Origin: JBOCEF01 sp050586345
GTDB lineage: Bacteria > Pseudomonadota > Alphaproteobacteria > Rhodobacterales > Rhodobacteraceae
DNA: 64,000 nucleotides
NCBI RefSeq assembly: GCF_050586345.1
Contig: NZ_JBOCEF010000022.1
Span: 8,702-72,701 of the forward strand
Reading direction: 5' to 3'
In this document: positions 8,917 through 19,000 of the stretch, piece by piece
How the letters are laid out: every line of letters starts with the position of its first letter
How positions within the stretch are numbered: the stretch's first letter is position 1
Notes under the pieces: generated by a model
What the model saw: only the letters and a program-made list of their open reading frames with translations
The model's database searches: none
What the model was told of the DNA's origin: nothing
Program-made: the position numbers and the translations under genes

Positions 8917-10200
8917 TCATTCGACCGAGAAGCCGGCGAGCCGGGGCACGAAGAGGCTGATCTCGGGCCAGTAGGCCAGGGCGGCCAGCAGCAGCACCTG
9001 CACGGCGACGAAGGGCAGGGCGGTCCAGGCGAGCCGCCAGTAGTTCAGGTCGGTCAGCGCCGCCACGACCACCAGGCACTTGCCCAGCGGCGGCGTGATC
9101 AGCCCGACGCAGAGATTGAAGCACAGCACGATCCCGAGATGGATCGGGTTGATCCCCTGCTCCAGCGCCTGCGGGGCGAAGAGCGGGATCAGCAGCGACA
9201 GCGCCACCGGCGTGTCCATGAACATCCCCGCCAGCAGGAACACGCCCACGAGGAAGAAGAGATAGCGCGTGCCGGTCAGCCCGAGGCTTTCGACCCAGTC
9301 GGCCAGCGCCTGGGACCAGCCCATCTGCCCGGCGAGGAAGCCGAGCGCCGAGATCGCGGCGAGGATGATGAAGATGGTGCCGGTCATCCGCGCCGTCGCC
9401 TCGAGCGCGTCGAGCAGCATGGCGCGGCTGATGCCGGTGTAGAACTGCCCGGCGACCAGGGCGAAGAGGACGGCGACGGCCGAGCCCTCGGTGGGCGTCG
9501 CGAGGCCGAAGACGAGGGAGCCGAGGATCACCACCGGCAGCAGCAGCGCCGGGGCGGCGCGCAGCAGGCTGGGCCCGAAGCGCGGCAGCTCGGCGCCGTC
9601 GCCCCCGGGGTGCCCGCGCAGCCTTGCGATGACCGCGTTCAGCGCCATCAGCGCCGCGGCCAGCAGCAGTCCCGGCACGATCCCCGCCGCGAACAGCGCC
9701 GCGACCGAGGCGCCGGTGAGGCCGCCATAGATGATCATGATGATCGAGGGCGGGATGATCGGCCCGATCATCGAGGAGGCCGCGGTGATCGCCCCGGCGT
9801 AATAGCGGTCATAGCCGCGCTCCTCCATCTCCGGGACGAAGGTGCGCGACAGCGCGGCGCTGTCGGCGATGGCCGAGCCGGATATGCCCGCGAAGAACAC
9901 GCTGGTCAGGATGTTGACATGCCCCAGCCCGCCCTTGAAGCGGCCGACCATCGACAGGGCGAAGTCGATCAGGCTGCGGGTGACGCCGGAGCGGGTCATG
10001 ATCTCGGCCGTCAGGATGAAGAGCGGCATCGCCATGAAGGCGAAGGCGTCGAGCTGGGCGAAGATCCGCTGCGGCAGCACCGACAGGAACTGCGCCTTGT
10101 CCACGGCGATGAACGAGAGGACCGACACCGCGCCCATCATGTAGGCGAAGGCGGCGCCGCTGATCAGCAGCAGGACGAAGGCGACGGGGATGAACCACAT
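8917..10200 (-). CDS. dctM: TRAP transporter large permease (DctM)
   Basis: A 427-residue protein with about twelve hydrophobic segments and DctM family motifs (FAGISGSAIADSAALSR near 105, IGPIIPPSI near 145 and an N-terminal region rich in MAMPLFILTAEIM). It carries the ion-coupled transport path of the TRAP system. GGGAGGGAG lies just before the ATG at 10200. The amidase gene ends 20 nt upstream on the same strand, so the two are probably co-transcribed. Confidence 0.92.
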   Translation of the reverse strand: MWFIPVAFVLLLISGAAFAYMMGAVSVLSFIAVDKAQFLSVLPQRIFAQLDAFAFMAMPLFILTAEIMTRSGVTRSLIDFALSMVGRFKGGLGHVNILTSVFFAGISGSAIADSAALSRTFVPEMEERGYDRYYAGAITAASSMIGPIIPPSIIMIIYGGLTGASVAALFAAGIVPGLLLAAALMALNAVIARLRGHPGGDGAELPRFGPSLLRAAPALLLPVVILGSLVFGLATPTEGSAVAVLFALVAGQFYTGISRAMLLDALEATARMTGTIFIILAAISALGFLAGQMGWSQALADWVESLGLTGTRYLFFLVGVFLLAGMFMDTPVALSLLIPLFAPQALEQGINPIHLGIVLCFNLCVGLITPPLGKCLVVVAALTDLNYWRLAWTALPFVAVQVLLLAALAYWPEISLFVPRLAGFSVE

Positions 10201-10220
10201 GGCGCGTCTCCCTCCCTGGC

Positions 10221-11741
10221 TCAGACCGCGGTCGCGTCGGCGGCCGCTTGGGCGGCGCCGATCTGCGGCGGGTGGGTGACGATGGAACGCGGCGCGGGAT
10301 CGGGGATGGCGAGGCGGGGCAGGTCCGGGCGCGGACGCGCCGTCGCGGGATCCCGCGCCAGCAGCGCCTCGAGGCTGCGCGCGGCCGAAAGCAGCCCCGC
10401 GTCGCCGCGCACCGGCCCGAGCATCTGCAGCCCGAAGGGCATCCCCGCCGGGTCGCGCCCCGCCGGGATGGTGATCGCCGGTCCGCCCGAGAGCGAGCCG
10501 CGATAGGTCAGCGCCAGCCAGCGGTAATAGATGTCCATCTCCCGGCCCTCGACCGTCTCCGCGTGCGAGCGGGTCCAGGGGAAGGGCGAGACGGGGACGG
10601 TGGGCAGCAGGATCGCGTCGAGCCCCTCCATGCGGGCGTTGAAGGCGCGCAGGATGCGGGTCTGCTCGGCATGGGCCCAGGCCCGGTCCGCAAGGGTCAT
10701 GCTCCGCCCGAGGGCGACGTTGACATGGATGTGGTCGCCGAAATCATCGGGCGCGGCGTCGATGGCCGCGCCGAAGGCGGCGACGAAGCTCTCGGCCCGC
10801 AGCACGTCGAAGCAGCGGTCCATGTCCCCGAGGTCGAGGTCCACCTCGCGGATCTCCGCGACATGGGGCGCGATCGACGCGACGCGCGCCCGGAACGTCT
10901 CGCGGATCGCGGGGTCGACGGGGGCGCCGCCGAAATCCTCGGAGACGCCGAGGCGCAGCGCGCCGAGGGGGGTCTCGGGCAGCATGTCGAAGCGCGCGGG
11001 GTCCGAGGGCGACGAGAGCGGATCCCCCGCGTCCCAGCCATGGCAGGCGCGCAGCATCAGCACCAGGTCGTCCACGTCCCGCGCCATCGGCCCGAGGACC
11101 GAGATCGCGGACCAGCCCAGCGGCCGGGTCGGGTGGGCGACCACGTCGACCGAGGGGCGGTAGCCGACGATCCCGCACAGCGCGGCCGGCAGGCGCAGCG
11201 AGCCGCCGGTGTCCGAGCCGGTGGCGAGCGGCACCATGTCCGCGGCCAGCGCCGCGGCCGACCCGCCCGAGGAGCCGCCGGCGATCAGCGACGGGTTGAA
11301 CGGGTTGCCGGTGGCGCCCCAGACCGGGTTGCGCGAATTCCCGCCCGCGCCCATTTCCGGCACGTTGGTCTTGGCCAGCACGATGGCCCCGGCGGCGCGC
11401 AGGCGGGCGACCATCGGCAGGTCGGCGCCCGGCACGTGGCCGCGCATCCGGCGGCTGCCATAGGTGGTCAGCAGCCCCGCGGTGTCCTGGAGGTCCTTCA
11501 CCCCGATCGGCAGCCCGTCGAGCAGGCCCATCGGGGCGCCGTCCCGCCAGCGGCGGTCGGCGGCCGCGGCCTCGGCCCGCGCGCGCGCGGTGTCGAAGGC
11601 GGTCAGCGCGTTGATCGCGGGATTGGTCGCGGCGATGCGCGCGAGGCAGGCCTCGAGCAGCGCGCTCGGCGCCAGGCGTCCAGCCGCGAAATCCGCCAGC
11701 ATCTGCGTGGCGGAGCGTTCGGTCGTCATGTCATGGGGCAT
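10221..11741 (-). CDS. Amidase (amidase signature family)
   Basis: A 506-residue amidase-signature hydrolase. The Ser-cis-Ser-Lys triad is complete: Lys82 (GVKDL), Ser157 (GGSSGG) and Ser181 (GSDTGGS), with the 24-residue Ser-Ser spacing of the family. The ATG at 11741 has GAGG at 9 nt; an ATG four codons later is possible. The long open frame further upstream has no family similarity. It leads an operon with a TRAP transporter and probably hydrolyses the amide that the transporter brings in, releasing ammonia and a carboxylate. The amidase group (amides, ureides, Glu-tRNA) cannot be fixed, though the context argues against GatA. Confidence 0.9.
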   Translation of the reverse strand: MPHDMTTERSATQMLADFAAGRLAPSALLEACLARIAATNPAINALTAFDTARARAEAAAADRRWRDGAPMGLLDGLPIGVKDLQDTAGLLTTYGSRRMRGHVPGADLPMVARLRAAGAIVLAKTNVPEMGAGGNSRNPVWGATGNPFNPSLIAGGSSGGSAAALAADMVPLATGSDTGGSLRLPAALCGIVGYRPSVDVVAHPTRPLGWSAISVLGPMARDVDDLVLMLRACHGWDAGDPLSSPSDPARFDMLPETPLGALRLGVSEDFGGAPVDPAIRETFRARVASIAPHVAEIREVDLDLGDMDRCFDVLRAESFVAAFGAAIDAAPDDFGDHIHVNVALGRSMTLADRAWAHAEQTRILRAFNARMEGLDAILLPTVPVSPFPWTRSHAETVEGREMDIYYRWLALTYRGSLSGGPAITIPAGRDPAGMPFGLQMLGPVRGDAGLLSAARSLEALLARDPATARPRPDLPRLAIPDPAPRSIVTHPPQIGAAQAAADATAV

Positions 11742-11931
11742 GTATGCGTGCCTCGCGGACCGGTTCGGCCGCTCCGCGATTCCCCTCCCGTGGAATTCCA
11801 TTTCCTGAAGGTTATCGCGGGGAAACGCCGCGTCATACTGAGTAATTCCCATGGAGCCATAACCAGGGGGAATGGTTTGCGGTCGGGCTCCGCCCCGCCC
11901 GTCCAGCCCGCCCGCCCGCCGCGCCCGCGGC
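11742..11931. promoter_or_regulatory. Probable promoter region of the amidase-TRAP operon
   Basis: This 190-nt gap lies between lysR and the amidase gene, both on the minus strand. It is less GC-rich than its surroundings and holds GGTTAT and ATAACC arms about 45 nt apart. A partly symmetrical ATACTGAGTAAT lies between them. A LysR-type site is plausible here, but no exact T-N11-A motif can be singled out. Confidence 0.35.
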
Positions 11932-12861
11932 TCAGCCCGGGGCGGCGGTCTGCTCGAGGCAGCGCAGCAGCAGCGCCAGGGCGCTGTTCGCCTCCTGCGC
12001 GCCGGCGCGCCAGAAGCAGCGCACCTCGGACAGCAGCCCGCGGGTGTCGAGCGGCAGCACCACGATGTCGCCCCGCGCGGCATGGGCGTTGGCGAGCCCC
12101 TCGGGGAACAGCCCCAGCGCGGGCATCTTGCGCATGATCCCGAGGTTCAGCGTCAGCGAGGCGGAGGCGATGATGTCGGTGGGGGTGGCGAGGCCGTGCT
12201 CGGCGAACAGCGCGTCGATGGCCCGGCGCGCGACCGAGTTCGCCTGCGGGAAGATCCAGGGCTGGTCCGCCGCCTGCGCCCAGTCCAGCGGCCCCGCGGC
12301 CGCCAGCGGGTGATCGCGCCCGGCCACCACCGCCACGGGTTCGCTGAACAGGGCGGTCTGCTCGATCCCCGGCAGGTCCTGGGCCTGCCAGACGCGGGCG
12401 ATCAGCAGGTCCGTCATCCCGGACTCGAGCTGCGGGAAGAGCGCGTTGAAATGGCCCTCGACGATGGCGACCGAGGTCTGCGGCGCGCTGCGTTTCAGCA
12501 GCGCCAGCGCGTCGGGCATGATGGTCGGCGCGACCGAGGCGACGATGCCGACCGAGACGGCGCCGGTGACGCCGCTGGCCATCGCCTCGATGTCGAAGGC
12601 GGCGCGGTCGATCTGGTTGAGGACCTGGCGCGCGTGCTCCGCGAGGCGCAGGCCGATGGGCGTCAGGTGCAGCCGGTTGCGGTCGCGCGTGACGATGGGG
12701 GCGCCGACGATGCGCTGCAGCTCGGCGATCTGCTTGGAGACGGCGGGCTGGGTGACGTTCAGCTCCTCGGCCACGCGGGCGACGAGCTTGAGCTCGGCCA
12801 GCGCCGCGATCACGCGGATATGCCGGATGGTCAGGGTCCGGTGCAGGTCGCTTGCGTCCAT
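11932..12861 (-). CDS. LysR family transcriptional regulator
   Basis: A 309-residue regulator. The winged helix-turn-helix covers about residues 12-70 (RHIRVIAALAELKLVARVAEE with TQPAVSKQIAELQ), followed by a periplasmic-binding-protein-like effector domain from about 95. The ATG at 12861 has GAGGAGG upstream. The gene is divergent from tetR and sits directly upstream of the amidase-TRAP operon on the same strand, so it is the likely local regulator. The effector is probably the transported compound or a breakdown product. Confidence 0.9.
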   Translation of the reverse strand: MDASDLHRTLTIRHIRVIAALAELKLVARVAEELNVTQPAVSKQIAELQRIVGAPIVTRDRNRLHLTPIGLRLAEHARQVLNQIDRAAFDIEAMASGVTGAVSVGIVASVAPTIMPDALALLKRSAPQTSVAIVEGHFNALFPQLESGMTDLLIARVWQAQDLPGIEQTALFSEPVAVVAGRDHPLAAAGPLDWAQAADQPWIFPQANSVARRAIDALFAEHGLATPTDIIASASLTLNLGIMRKMPALGLFPEGLANAHAARGDIVVLPLDTRGLLSEVRCFWRAGAQEANSALALLLRCLEQTAAPG

Positions 12862-12980
12862 CCTCTCGCCTCCTCCCCGGGCCGGGCGCGGCGGGGGAGG
12901 GGGAGTGGACGGCGCCGCGCGGCGCTTGGCAAGGCCCGGCGCAAGGCCCGGCGCCGGGGGGGCGGGACGGCGGGGTTGCG

Positions 12981-13007
12981 CGCCAATAGAACGATGTCCT
13001 ATAGGCG
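12981..13007. promoter_or_regulatory. Inverted repeat upstream of tetR (candidate TetR operator)
   Basis: The arms CGCCAATAG (12981-12989) and CTATAGGCG (12999-13007) form an inverted repeat with one mismatch and a 9-nt spacer. It is an AT-rich island 40 nt before the tetR start in the lysR-tetR divergent gap. Size and position suit an autoregulatory TetR operator. Confidence 0.55.
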
Positions 13008-13047
13008 GGGAAAGCGCTCCCGTCCCGGGCCGCGCGAAGGAGCGCCG

Positions 13048-13971
13048 ATGCCCCCGCCGCCGCCCCCCGATGCAAAGACCCCCGATGCGCGGGCGCCGGA
13101 TGCGAAGGCGCAGGATGGGAAAGCGCCCGGAGCGACGGTCCCCGGCGTGCAGGCCCCCGATGCGCAGGCGCCCGGAGCGAAAACCCGGGGCAGGGCGCCG
13201 GGCGGCGCCGCGGGAGGGTCCGTGGCCGAACCCCCGGCAGGACTCCCGACCCGGGCCCCGCGCGGGCGGGCGGCGGCCATCGGCCTCGACAAGGCGCAGG
13301 TGGTGGACGCCGCGGTGGCGCTGATCGACGAGCGCGGCCTCGCCGCCTTCTCGCTGCGCGAGCTGGCGCGGCGGCTCGGCGTCTCGCCGGCGGCGATCTA
13401 CTGGCATGTCGGCGGCGCGAAGGAGGACCTCTTCGCCGAGATCTCCGCCTCGATCACCGGCGCGCTGTCGGCGGGGCTGGATGCCTCCATGCCCTGGGAC
13501 GCGCGGCTGCGGCAGGTGTTCGAACGCTACCGCGCGCTGGTCCATCGCCACCCCGCCGTGGCGCCGCTGCTGGGCGCGCAGATGAAATCCAACGGGGTCG
13601 CGAATCTCGACTGGGTCGAGACGATCCTCTCGGCGTTGCAGGAGGCGGGCTATCGCGGCCCGGCCCTGCGCGCGGCCTTCAACGCGCTGGTCGGCGGGCT
13701 TGCGGGCTTCGTGACGATGGAGCTCGCCCCCGCCCCCGGGGCCGACGACTGGGGCGCGCGCTTCGCCGAGCGGCTCGGGGCGATCGACCCCGCGGCGCAT
13801 CCCCTGACCCACGCGGCCCTGCCCGAGATCGCGGGCCGCATCTTCGTGCTGCGCTGGCGCAACGGCGCCGACATCCCGCTGGAGAGCGGCTTCTCGCTGC
13901 TGCTCGAGCTGCTGATCGAGGGGCTGCGCGCCAATGCGCCCGGCCCCGGAACCCCCCAGGCCAAGGACTGA
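13048..13971 (+). CDS. TetR/AcrR family regulator with long low-complexity N-terminus
   Basis: A 307-residue protein. Residues 1-75 are a Pro/Ala/Asp-rich extension with imperfect PDA-K and APGA repeats. The TetR DNA-binding domain follows (about 76-135, with the helix-turn-helix LRELARRLGVSPAAIYWHVG near 103-122) and then an all-helical ligand domain. GAAGGAG at 13036 supports the ATG at 13048, so the extension is probably translated. A GTG at 13222 would give a more usual length. It is followed 3 nt later by ridA and then the DadA-like gene, forming a likely operon. Confidence 0.85.
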   Translation: MPPPPPPDAKTPDARAPDAKAQDGKAPGATVPGVQAPDAQAPGAKTRGRAPGGAAGGSVAEPPAGLPTRAPRGRAAAIGLDKAQVVDAAVALIDERGLAAFSLRELARRLGVSPAAIYWHVGGAKEDLFAEISASITGALSAGLDASMPWDARLRQVFERYRALVHRHPAVAPLLGAQMKSNGVANLDWVETILSALQEAGYRGPALRAAFNALVGGLAGFVTMELAPAPGADDWGARFAERLGAIDPAAHPLTHAALPEIAGRIFVLRWRNGADIPLESGFSLLLELLIEGLRANAPGPGTPQAKD

Positions 13972-13974
13972 TCC

Positions 13975-14307
13975 ATGACCCTTCCCTTCTCGAAGACCCG
14001 CCGCGTCGGCTCGACCGTGTATCTCTCGGGCGAGATCGGCTTCGCCCCCGACGGGACCGTCCCCGCGGGGATCGAGGCGCAGACCCGCAACATCTTCGCC
14101 CGCCTCTCGGCGACGCTGGAGGCCGAGGGGCTGACGCTGGGACACGTGGTCTCGGCCACCTGCTACCTGACCGACGCCGCCGATTTCGCCGCGTTCAACG
14201 CGGTCTATGCCGAGCATTTCTCGGACCCGCTGCCGGTGCGCACCACCGTGCGCTGCGACCTGATGATCGACGCGAAGGTCGAGATCACCGTCATCGCCGA
14301 GGCCTGA
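13975..14307 (+). CDS. RidA/YjgF family protein
   Basis: A 110-residue trimer-forming family protein. RidA proteins hydrolyse reactive enamine or imine intermediates of amine metabolism. The C-terminal VRTTVRCDLM segment holds the conserved Arg that binds the substrate carboxylate. The start overlaps the tetR region closely (3-nt gap). The next gene is a DadA-like FAD oxidoreductase, whose imino-acid product is a natural RidA substrate. The pair therefore makes functional sense. Confidence 0.88.
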   Translation: MTLPFSKTRRVGSTVYLSGEIGFAPDGTVPAGIEAQTRNIFARLSATLEAEGLTLGHVVSATCYLTDAADFAAFNAVYAEHFSDPLPVRTTVRCDLMIDAKVEITVIAEA

Positions 14308-14381
14308 GCCCCGGCGCGCGGCGTGCCCGCCCCCCCGCCCGCGGCGGGGCGGGGCCCGCGCCAGTTCAACGGAGGCCCGCG

Positions 14382-15614
14382 ATGGCCGAATTCCTCGTCC
14401 TCGGCGCCGGGATGGTCGGCGTCTCCACCGCGCTGGCGCTGCAGGCGCGCGGCCATGACGTCGCGCTGGTGGACCGCAAGGCCCCGGGGCGCGAGACCTC
14501 GTACGGCAATGCGGGCGTGATCCAGGCCGAGGCGGCCGAGCCCTACGCGCTGCCGCGCGATTCCGCCACGCTGCTGCGCTACGCGCTGGGGCTGAGCAAC
14601 GACGTGACCTGGACCGCCGCCGGGGCGGCGCGCATGGCCCCGGCGCTGTGGCGCTATTTCCGCAACTCGGCCCCGGCGCGGCACGAGGCGATCTCGCGCA
14701 CCTATGCGCGGCTGACCGCGCGGGCGACGGCGGATCACGCGCCGCTGATCGCCGCCTCGGGGCAGGAGAACCTGGTCGCGCGCGAGGGGCTGGCGATGCT
14801 GTTCCGCGACCCCGCCGCCTTCGAGGCCGCGGCGGCGGATGCGGAGCGGGTGCGGTCCCTTTACGGGACCCGGTTCCGGGCGATGGACGGGGCGGCCTAC
14901 CGGCGCGAGGACCCGGCGCTGGCGGCGGACCCGGCGGGCGCGGTCCACTGGCTCGACAGCTGGAGCTGCGCCGATCCCGGGGCGCTGACCGCGGGCTATG
15001 CGGACCTGTTCGCGCGGCGCGGCGGGCGGGCGCTGCTCGGCGACGCGGACAGCCTGGAGGCGGCGGGCGCGGGCTGGCGGGTCGCGACGGCGGAGGGCCC
15101 GGTCGAGGCGGCGCAGGCGGTGGTGGCGCTCGGGCCCTGGTCGCCGCCCCTGCTGGCGCGGTTCGGGCTGCGGGTTCCGATGATCTTCAAGCGCGGCGTG
15201 CACGGCCATTACAACGCGCCGCGCCTGCCCGTGCGCCCGTTCCTCGACGCCGCCAACGGGGTGGTGGCGGCGGGCATGGTCGCCGGGCTGCGGGTGACGA
15301 CGGGCGCCGCGCTGGCGGGCCGCGACGCGCCGGTGGACCTGCGCCAGCTGGAGCGGGGGGCGCGCGGGCTGTCGGGGCTGATCGCGCTCGGCCCGCGGGT
15401 GGAGGAGCCGCAATGGTCGGGGGTTCGGCCCTGTCTTCCGGACATGCTGCCGCTGGTCGGCCCGGCGCCGGGGCGGCCGGGGCTGTGGCTGCATTTCGGC
15501 CATGGCCACCAGGGCTTCACGCTGGGGCCGACGACGGCCGGGATCCTGGCCGGGATGATCGACGGCGCCCCGGAGGACGGTTTCGCGGCGCTGCGCCCAG
15601 AGGGGCGGATCTGA
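14382..15614 (+). CDS. FAD-dependent amino acid oxidoreductase (DadA-like)
   Basis: A 410-residue DAO-family flavoprotein. The N-terminal Rossmann GxGxxG is GAGMVG (8-13), followed by a DxK at the end of strand 2. The C-terminus has the conserved GRPGLWLHFGHGHQGFTLGP segment, which contacts flavin in D-amino acid dehydrogenases. GGAGG lies 7 nt before the ATG. The likely reaction is oxidative deamination of an amino acid to an imine, which the RidA protein encoded before it could clear. The substrate could be a D-amino acid, sarcosine or a related amine. Confidence 0.83.
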   Translation: MAEFLVLGAGMVGVSTALALQARGHDVALVDRKAPGRETSYGNAGVIQAEAAEPYALPRDSATLLRYALGLSNDVTWTAAGAARMAPALWRYFRNSAPARHEAISRTYARLTARATADHAPLIAASGQENLVAREGLAMLFRDPAAFEAAAADAERVRSLYGTRFRAMDGAAYRREDPALAADPAGAVHWLDSWSCADPGALTAGYADLFARRGGRALLGDADSLEAAGAGWRVATAEGPVEAAQAVVALGPWSPPLLARFGLRVPMIFKRGVHGHYNAPRLPVRPFLDAANGVVAAGMVAGLRVTTGAALAGRDAPVDLRQLERGARGLSGLIALGPRVEEPQWSGVRPCLPDMLPLVGPAPGRPGLWLHFGHGHQGFTLGPTTAGILAGMIDGAPEDGFAALRPEGRI

Positions 15615-16086
15615 GGGGCGGGTCTGGGGGGCCGACCAGGGCGCTGCGCGCGCCCTGCGCGGCTGTGCGCCCGGCGTGGAGGCGCGAAACCCATAATGTC
15701 CGTTATGTATAAAAACGGCGCAGACGACATCCCGCCGACCCCTGCGCGGCCCGGGGGGGCGGCGATGCCGCATCGACCGCGCCTGCACCGGACCGACCTC
15801 CCAATGCCGCCCGGCGCGCGCGTCCGGGGCGGCGCCCTTGCGGCACGGCGGCGAGATGGTGACGCGGCCGATGACCTCGCGGAGATCTCCGCCGGGTCCG
15901 GGGCGGCGCCCGCAAGGCAGCCTCTGAAAATATTCGCGTAATCCGTGAAGACGCCTGTCATTCACCGGACATCATCATGGCCGGAGCATGGTCTTTTCAT
16001 CGTCCCGGGGCTTTTCACTTGACGCATCGGCCCCCCGCGCCGCCGCATCTTGAAAGGCCTTGACCCTTTCGACGGGAGCGCGCGCG
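15615..16086. other. 472-nt intergenic region before the giant gene
   Basis: No gene is supported here. It contains an AT-rich patch (15690-15715) with an exact CATAA-N6-TTATG inverted repeat at 15692-15707. A second AT-richer stretch at 15925-16030 probably holds the promoter of the 16087 gene. I see no clear terminator or RNA gene. Confidence 0.5.
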
Positions 16087-19000
16087 ATGACCTGGACTGT
16101 TTCCGACCTCCTGGCCGCCCCCGTGTCGGACGCGATCGCGCCCGGGCCGCGGGACGCGGGCCTGCTCTCGGCGCTGGGGCTGGAGACCGTCGCCGCCGTG
16201 CTCGGCCTCGGGCCGGTGCGCCGGGCGCGGGCGCTGCTGGCCGCCGCCGCCGCGGGGGACGCCGCGGAAACCCGCCGCCTCGCCGGGCGGCGGTTCCAGG
16301 GAATGGCGCCGGAGGGCGCGCCGGACTGGCCGCTGGACGCGCTGGACGGGATCGGGGCCGAGGCCCGCCGGGCCTTCGCCGCGGCGGGGTATGACCGGCT
16401 CGCCGACATCGCCGCGCTGCCGCCCTACGTGGCGGCGGAACGGCTGCTGGCCGAGGCGCGCGCGGGCGCGGAGGCGGGCCGCCTCCCCGGCGCCCCGCGC
16501 CCCGCGCCCGCCGATCCGGGCGCAGGGGGCGGGCGTCCCGGAACAGGCCATCCCGGTTCAGGCCATCCCGGATCCGAACCCGCGGCGCCGATCCCCCACG
16601 CGCCCGGCGCGGGCTACCACGCCCCGGCCTCGGCGCCGGAGGAGCTGATGCCCCGGATGCACGGCGCCGTCCCCTCGCTCCACCGCTTCAACGGGTTCTT
16701 CCGCGGGCGCGACCTGCGCGGGCTGCGCATCGGCATCGGCAAGGACTGCGCCCCGGACGAGATGATGGCCGCCATCTTCGACCCGCGCCTGCTGCCCTGC
16801 CCGGTCTTCTATCTCGGCCGCCTCGCGGGCTATGCGCAGCGCTGGACCCTCGGGCCGACCATGCTGGGCGAGCTGCGCCACTCCCTCGCCCTCGCTCCCG
16901 GGGAAAGCCGACAGGTGGCGGTGGTCGACTGGCGCCGCGACCAGCAGGCCGCGCGGCGGGAGGACACCGAGGGCGCCGAGACCCTCTCCGCCCGCATCCG
17001 CCATGCCCGCGCGCTGGACGAGACCGTCGCCACCACCGCCGCAGAGCACCAGTTCGGCCGCACCGACGCGCAGGCGGTCACCGCCGCGGGCGCCGTGGGG
17101 GCCGTCGCCGCCGCGGGGCTGGTCGGGGGCGGCGCCGGGGCGCTGACCGGGGCCGGGGTCGGCGCGCTGATCGGCGGGGTGGGCGCCGGGCCGGGCGCGC
17201 TGATCGGCGCGGGCGTGGGCGGGGCGGCGGGCGTCGCCTCGGCCGGGCTCGCCATCGCCGGGGGCGCCGCGCTCGGCATGATCCAGGCCGAATCCGAGGG
17301 CGACCGGGGGATCGAGGGCGAGACCGCCCAGAACATCCTGCAGAGCACCCAGCAGAACGCCTCCGCCGTCCGGTCCCTGCGCGCCTCTGTGGTCGTGGAA
17401 GACGCCGAGGCCGAGCGCGAGAGCCTGCGCACCAGCACCATCACCAACTACAACCACATGCATGCGCTGACGATGCAGTATTACGAGCTGCTGCACCGCT
17501 ACGAGGTCGAGATGCGCCTCGACAGCCTCGCGCCGCTGCTCTTCGTGCCTTTCGGCGCGCTGCACTTCGCCACCGCCGAGGAACTCGAGGCCCTCTGGCC
17601 CCGCATCCGGCCCTTGTTCGGCGAGGGCGACTTGGTCCGCCTCGTGGACGAACGCTTCGGCCTGCGCCCCGCCGCCGACATCCCGCGCGAGGCGATCGAG
17701 GTCCCGCCCGAGCCGCAGCGCCCCGACCTGCCGCGCCCGGAGGAGGTGGAGATCACCCCCGACAGCGTGCGGGTGAAGATCACCGTCGCCGGGGGTTTCG
17801 ACGTCGCGAACTCGGACCTCTATTTCGCCTGGGACGACCCGGCCGAGGGGCGGCGGCGCCTGCCGTTGACGCAGGCGAACGGGTCCGACCCGCATGACCA
17901 GGTGCTCAAGCCCGATGGCGGCTTTCCGACCCTGCGCGCCGACCGGGTGGCGGGGGTCGAGATGCGGATGCAGGACGCCAGCGCGCTGCAGGCCTCGGTC
18001 GGCCTGTTGCAGACCATCCCCGTCGAAATCTCCGTCACCTACGATTCCACCGCCGCCTCGGGGCAGACGACCGTGCAGCTGGGGCGCAAGACCTTCTACA
18101 CCGCGGGCCATGACGACACGCTGCGCCTCTTCGCCTGGACGCCCCTCTCGGGCGCCGCCGAGGCGTGGGAGGATTACGACGCCGCCCACCCCGAATGGGC
18201 CGACGCCACCGCCCGCGCCGCCGCGGCCGAGGCCGCGTACCAGCAGGCCCTCGCCGCGCGCGCGGATGCCCAGGCCGACGCCGTCGCACGGGTGCTGCAG
18301 ATCGCCCGGGGCCGCCGCTACGAGCTGACCCGCGCGATCCTCGAAGGGGCCGAGCCGGAGCTGCTCGCCGCCGCGCTCGACGCCGCCGAGCTGACCGCCG
18401 GGGGCGCGTCCCTGCCGCTCCATGCCGTCGCCCATACCGTGCCGGTCGCCGTGGCGGGGGCGCATATCATCCTGCGGCTCAAGACCGTGACCAGCGGCCT
18501 TGGCGGGCGCATCTCCATCGACGATCCCGCCGCGGGGGTCCCCGATGCGCTGACCGAGCTGATCCAGCACGCGGGCGAGACCGAGAAGCGCTTCGCCGCC
18601 CTCTCCGCCGCGCCGCTGGGGGCCGGGGTGGTGGACCTGCCCAGCCCCGGCCTCTTCGCCGAGGCGCTGCTGGGGCGGGCCAACGGGGCCGAGAAGCTCG
18701 ACGTCTCGCGCCGCACCGACTGGCACGAGACGCCGATCCCGCACCAGCCGCCCGCCATCGCGCCGCTCTCGGCGGGCAGCCGGGCGATGCTGCCGGACCT
18801 GTCGCCGAACGTGCCCGCGGCGAGCCTCGACGTCGCGGCGCCCCCCGCCTTCCCGGACCCGGCGGGCTTCGCCGAGGCTTTCGCCGCGCTGCGCACGCCC
18901 GGCCTGTTCCGCGACATGTCCAAGTCGGGCGAGCTGGCGGGGATGATCGGCAGCCTCAACCAGCTGGCGGGCAAGCTGGGCGACGCGGCGACGGGCATGA

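Noticed and set aside
12862..14217. Upstream extension of the LysR frame to 761 codons
   Set aside because: The extension runs antisense through tetR and ridA. The ATG at 12861 has a good ribosome site and the family start.
16060..16086. TTG start nine codons upstream of the giant protein
   Set aside because: The ATG at 16087 has a GGGAG ribosome site at good spacing; the TTG has none.
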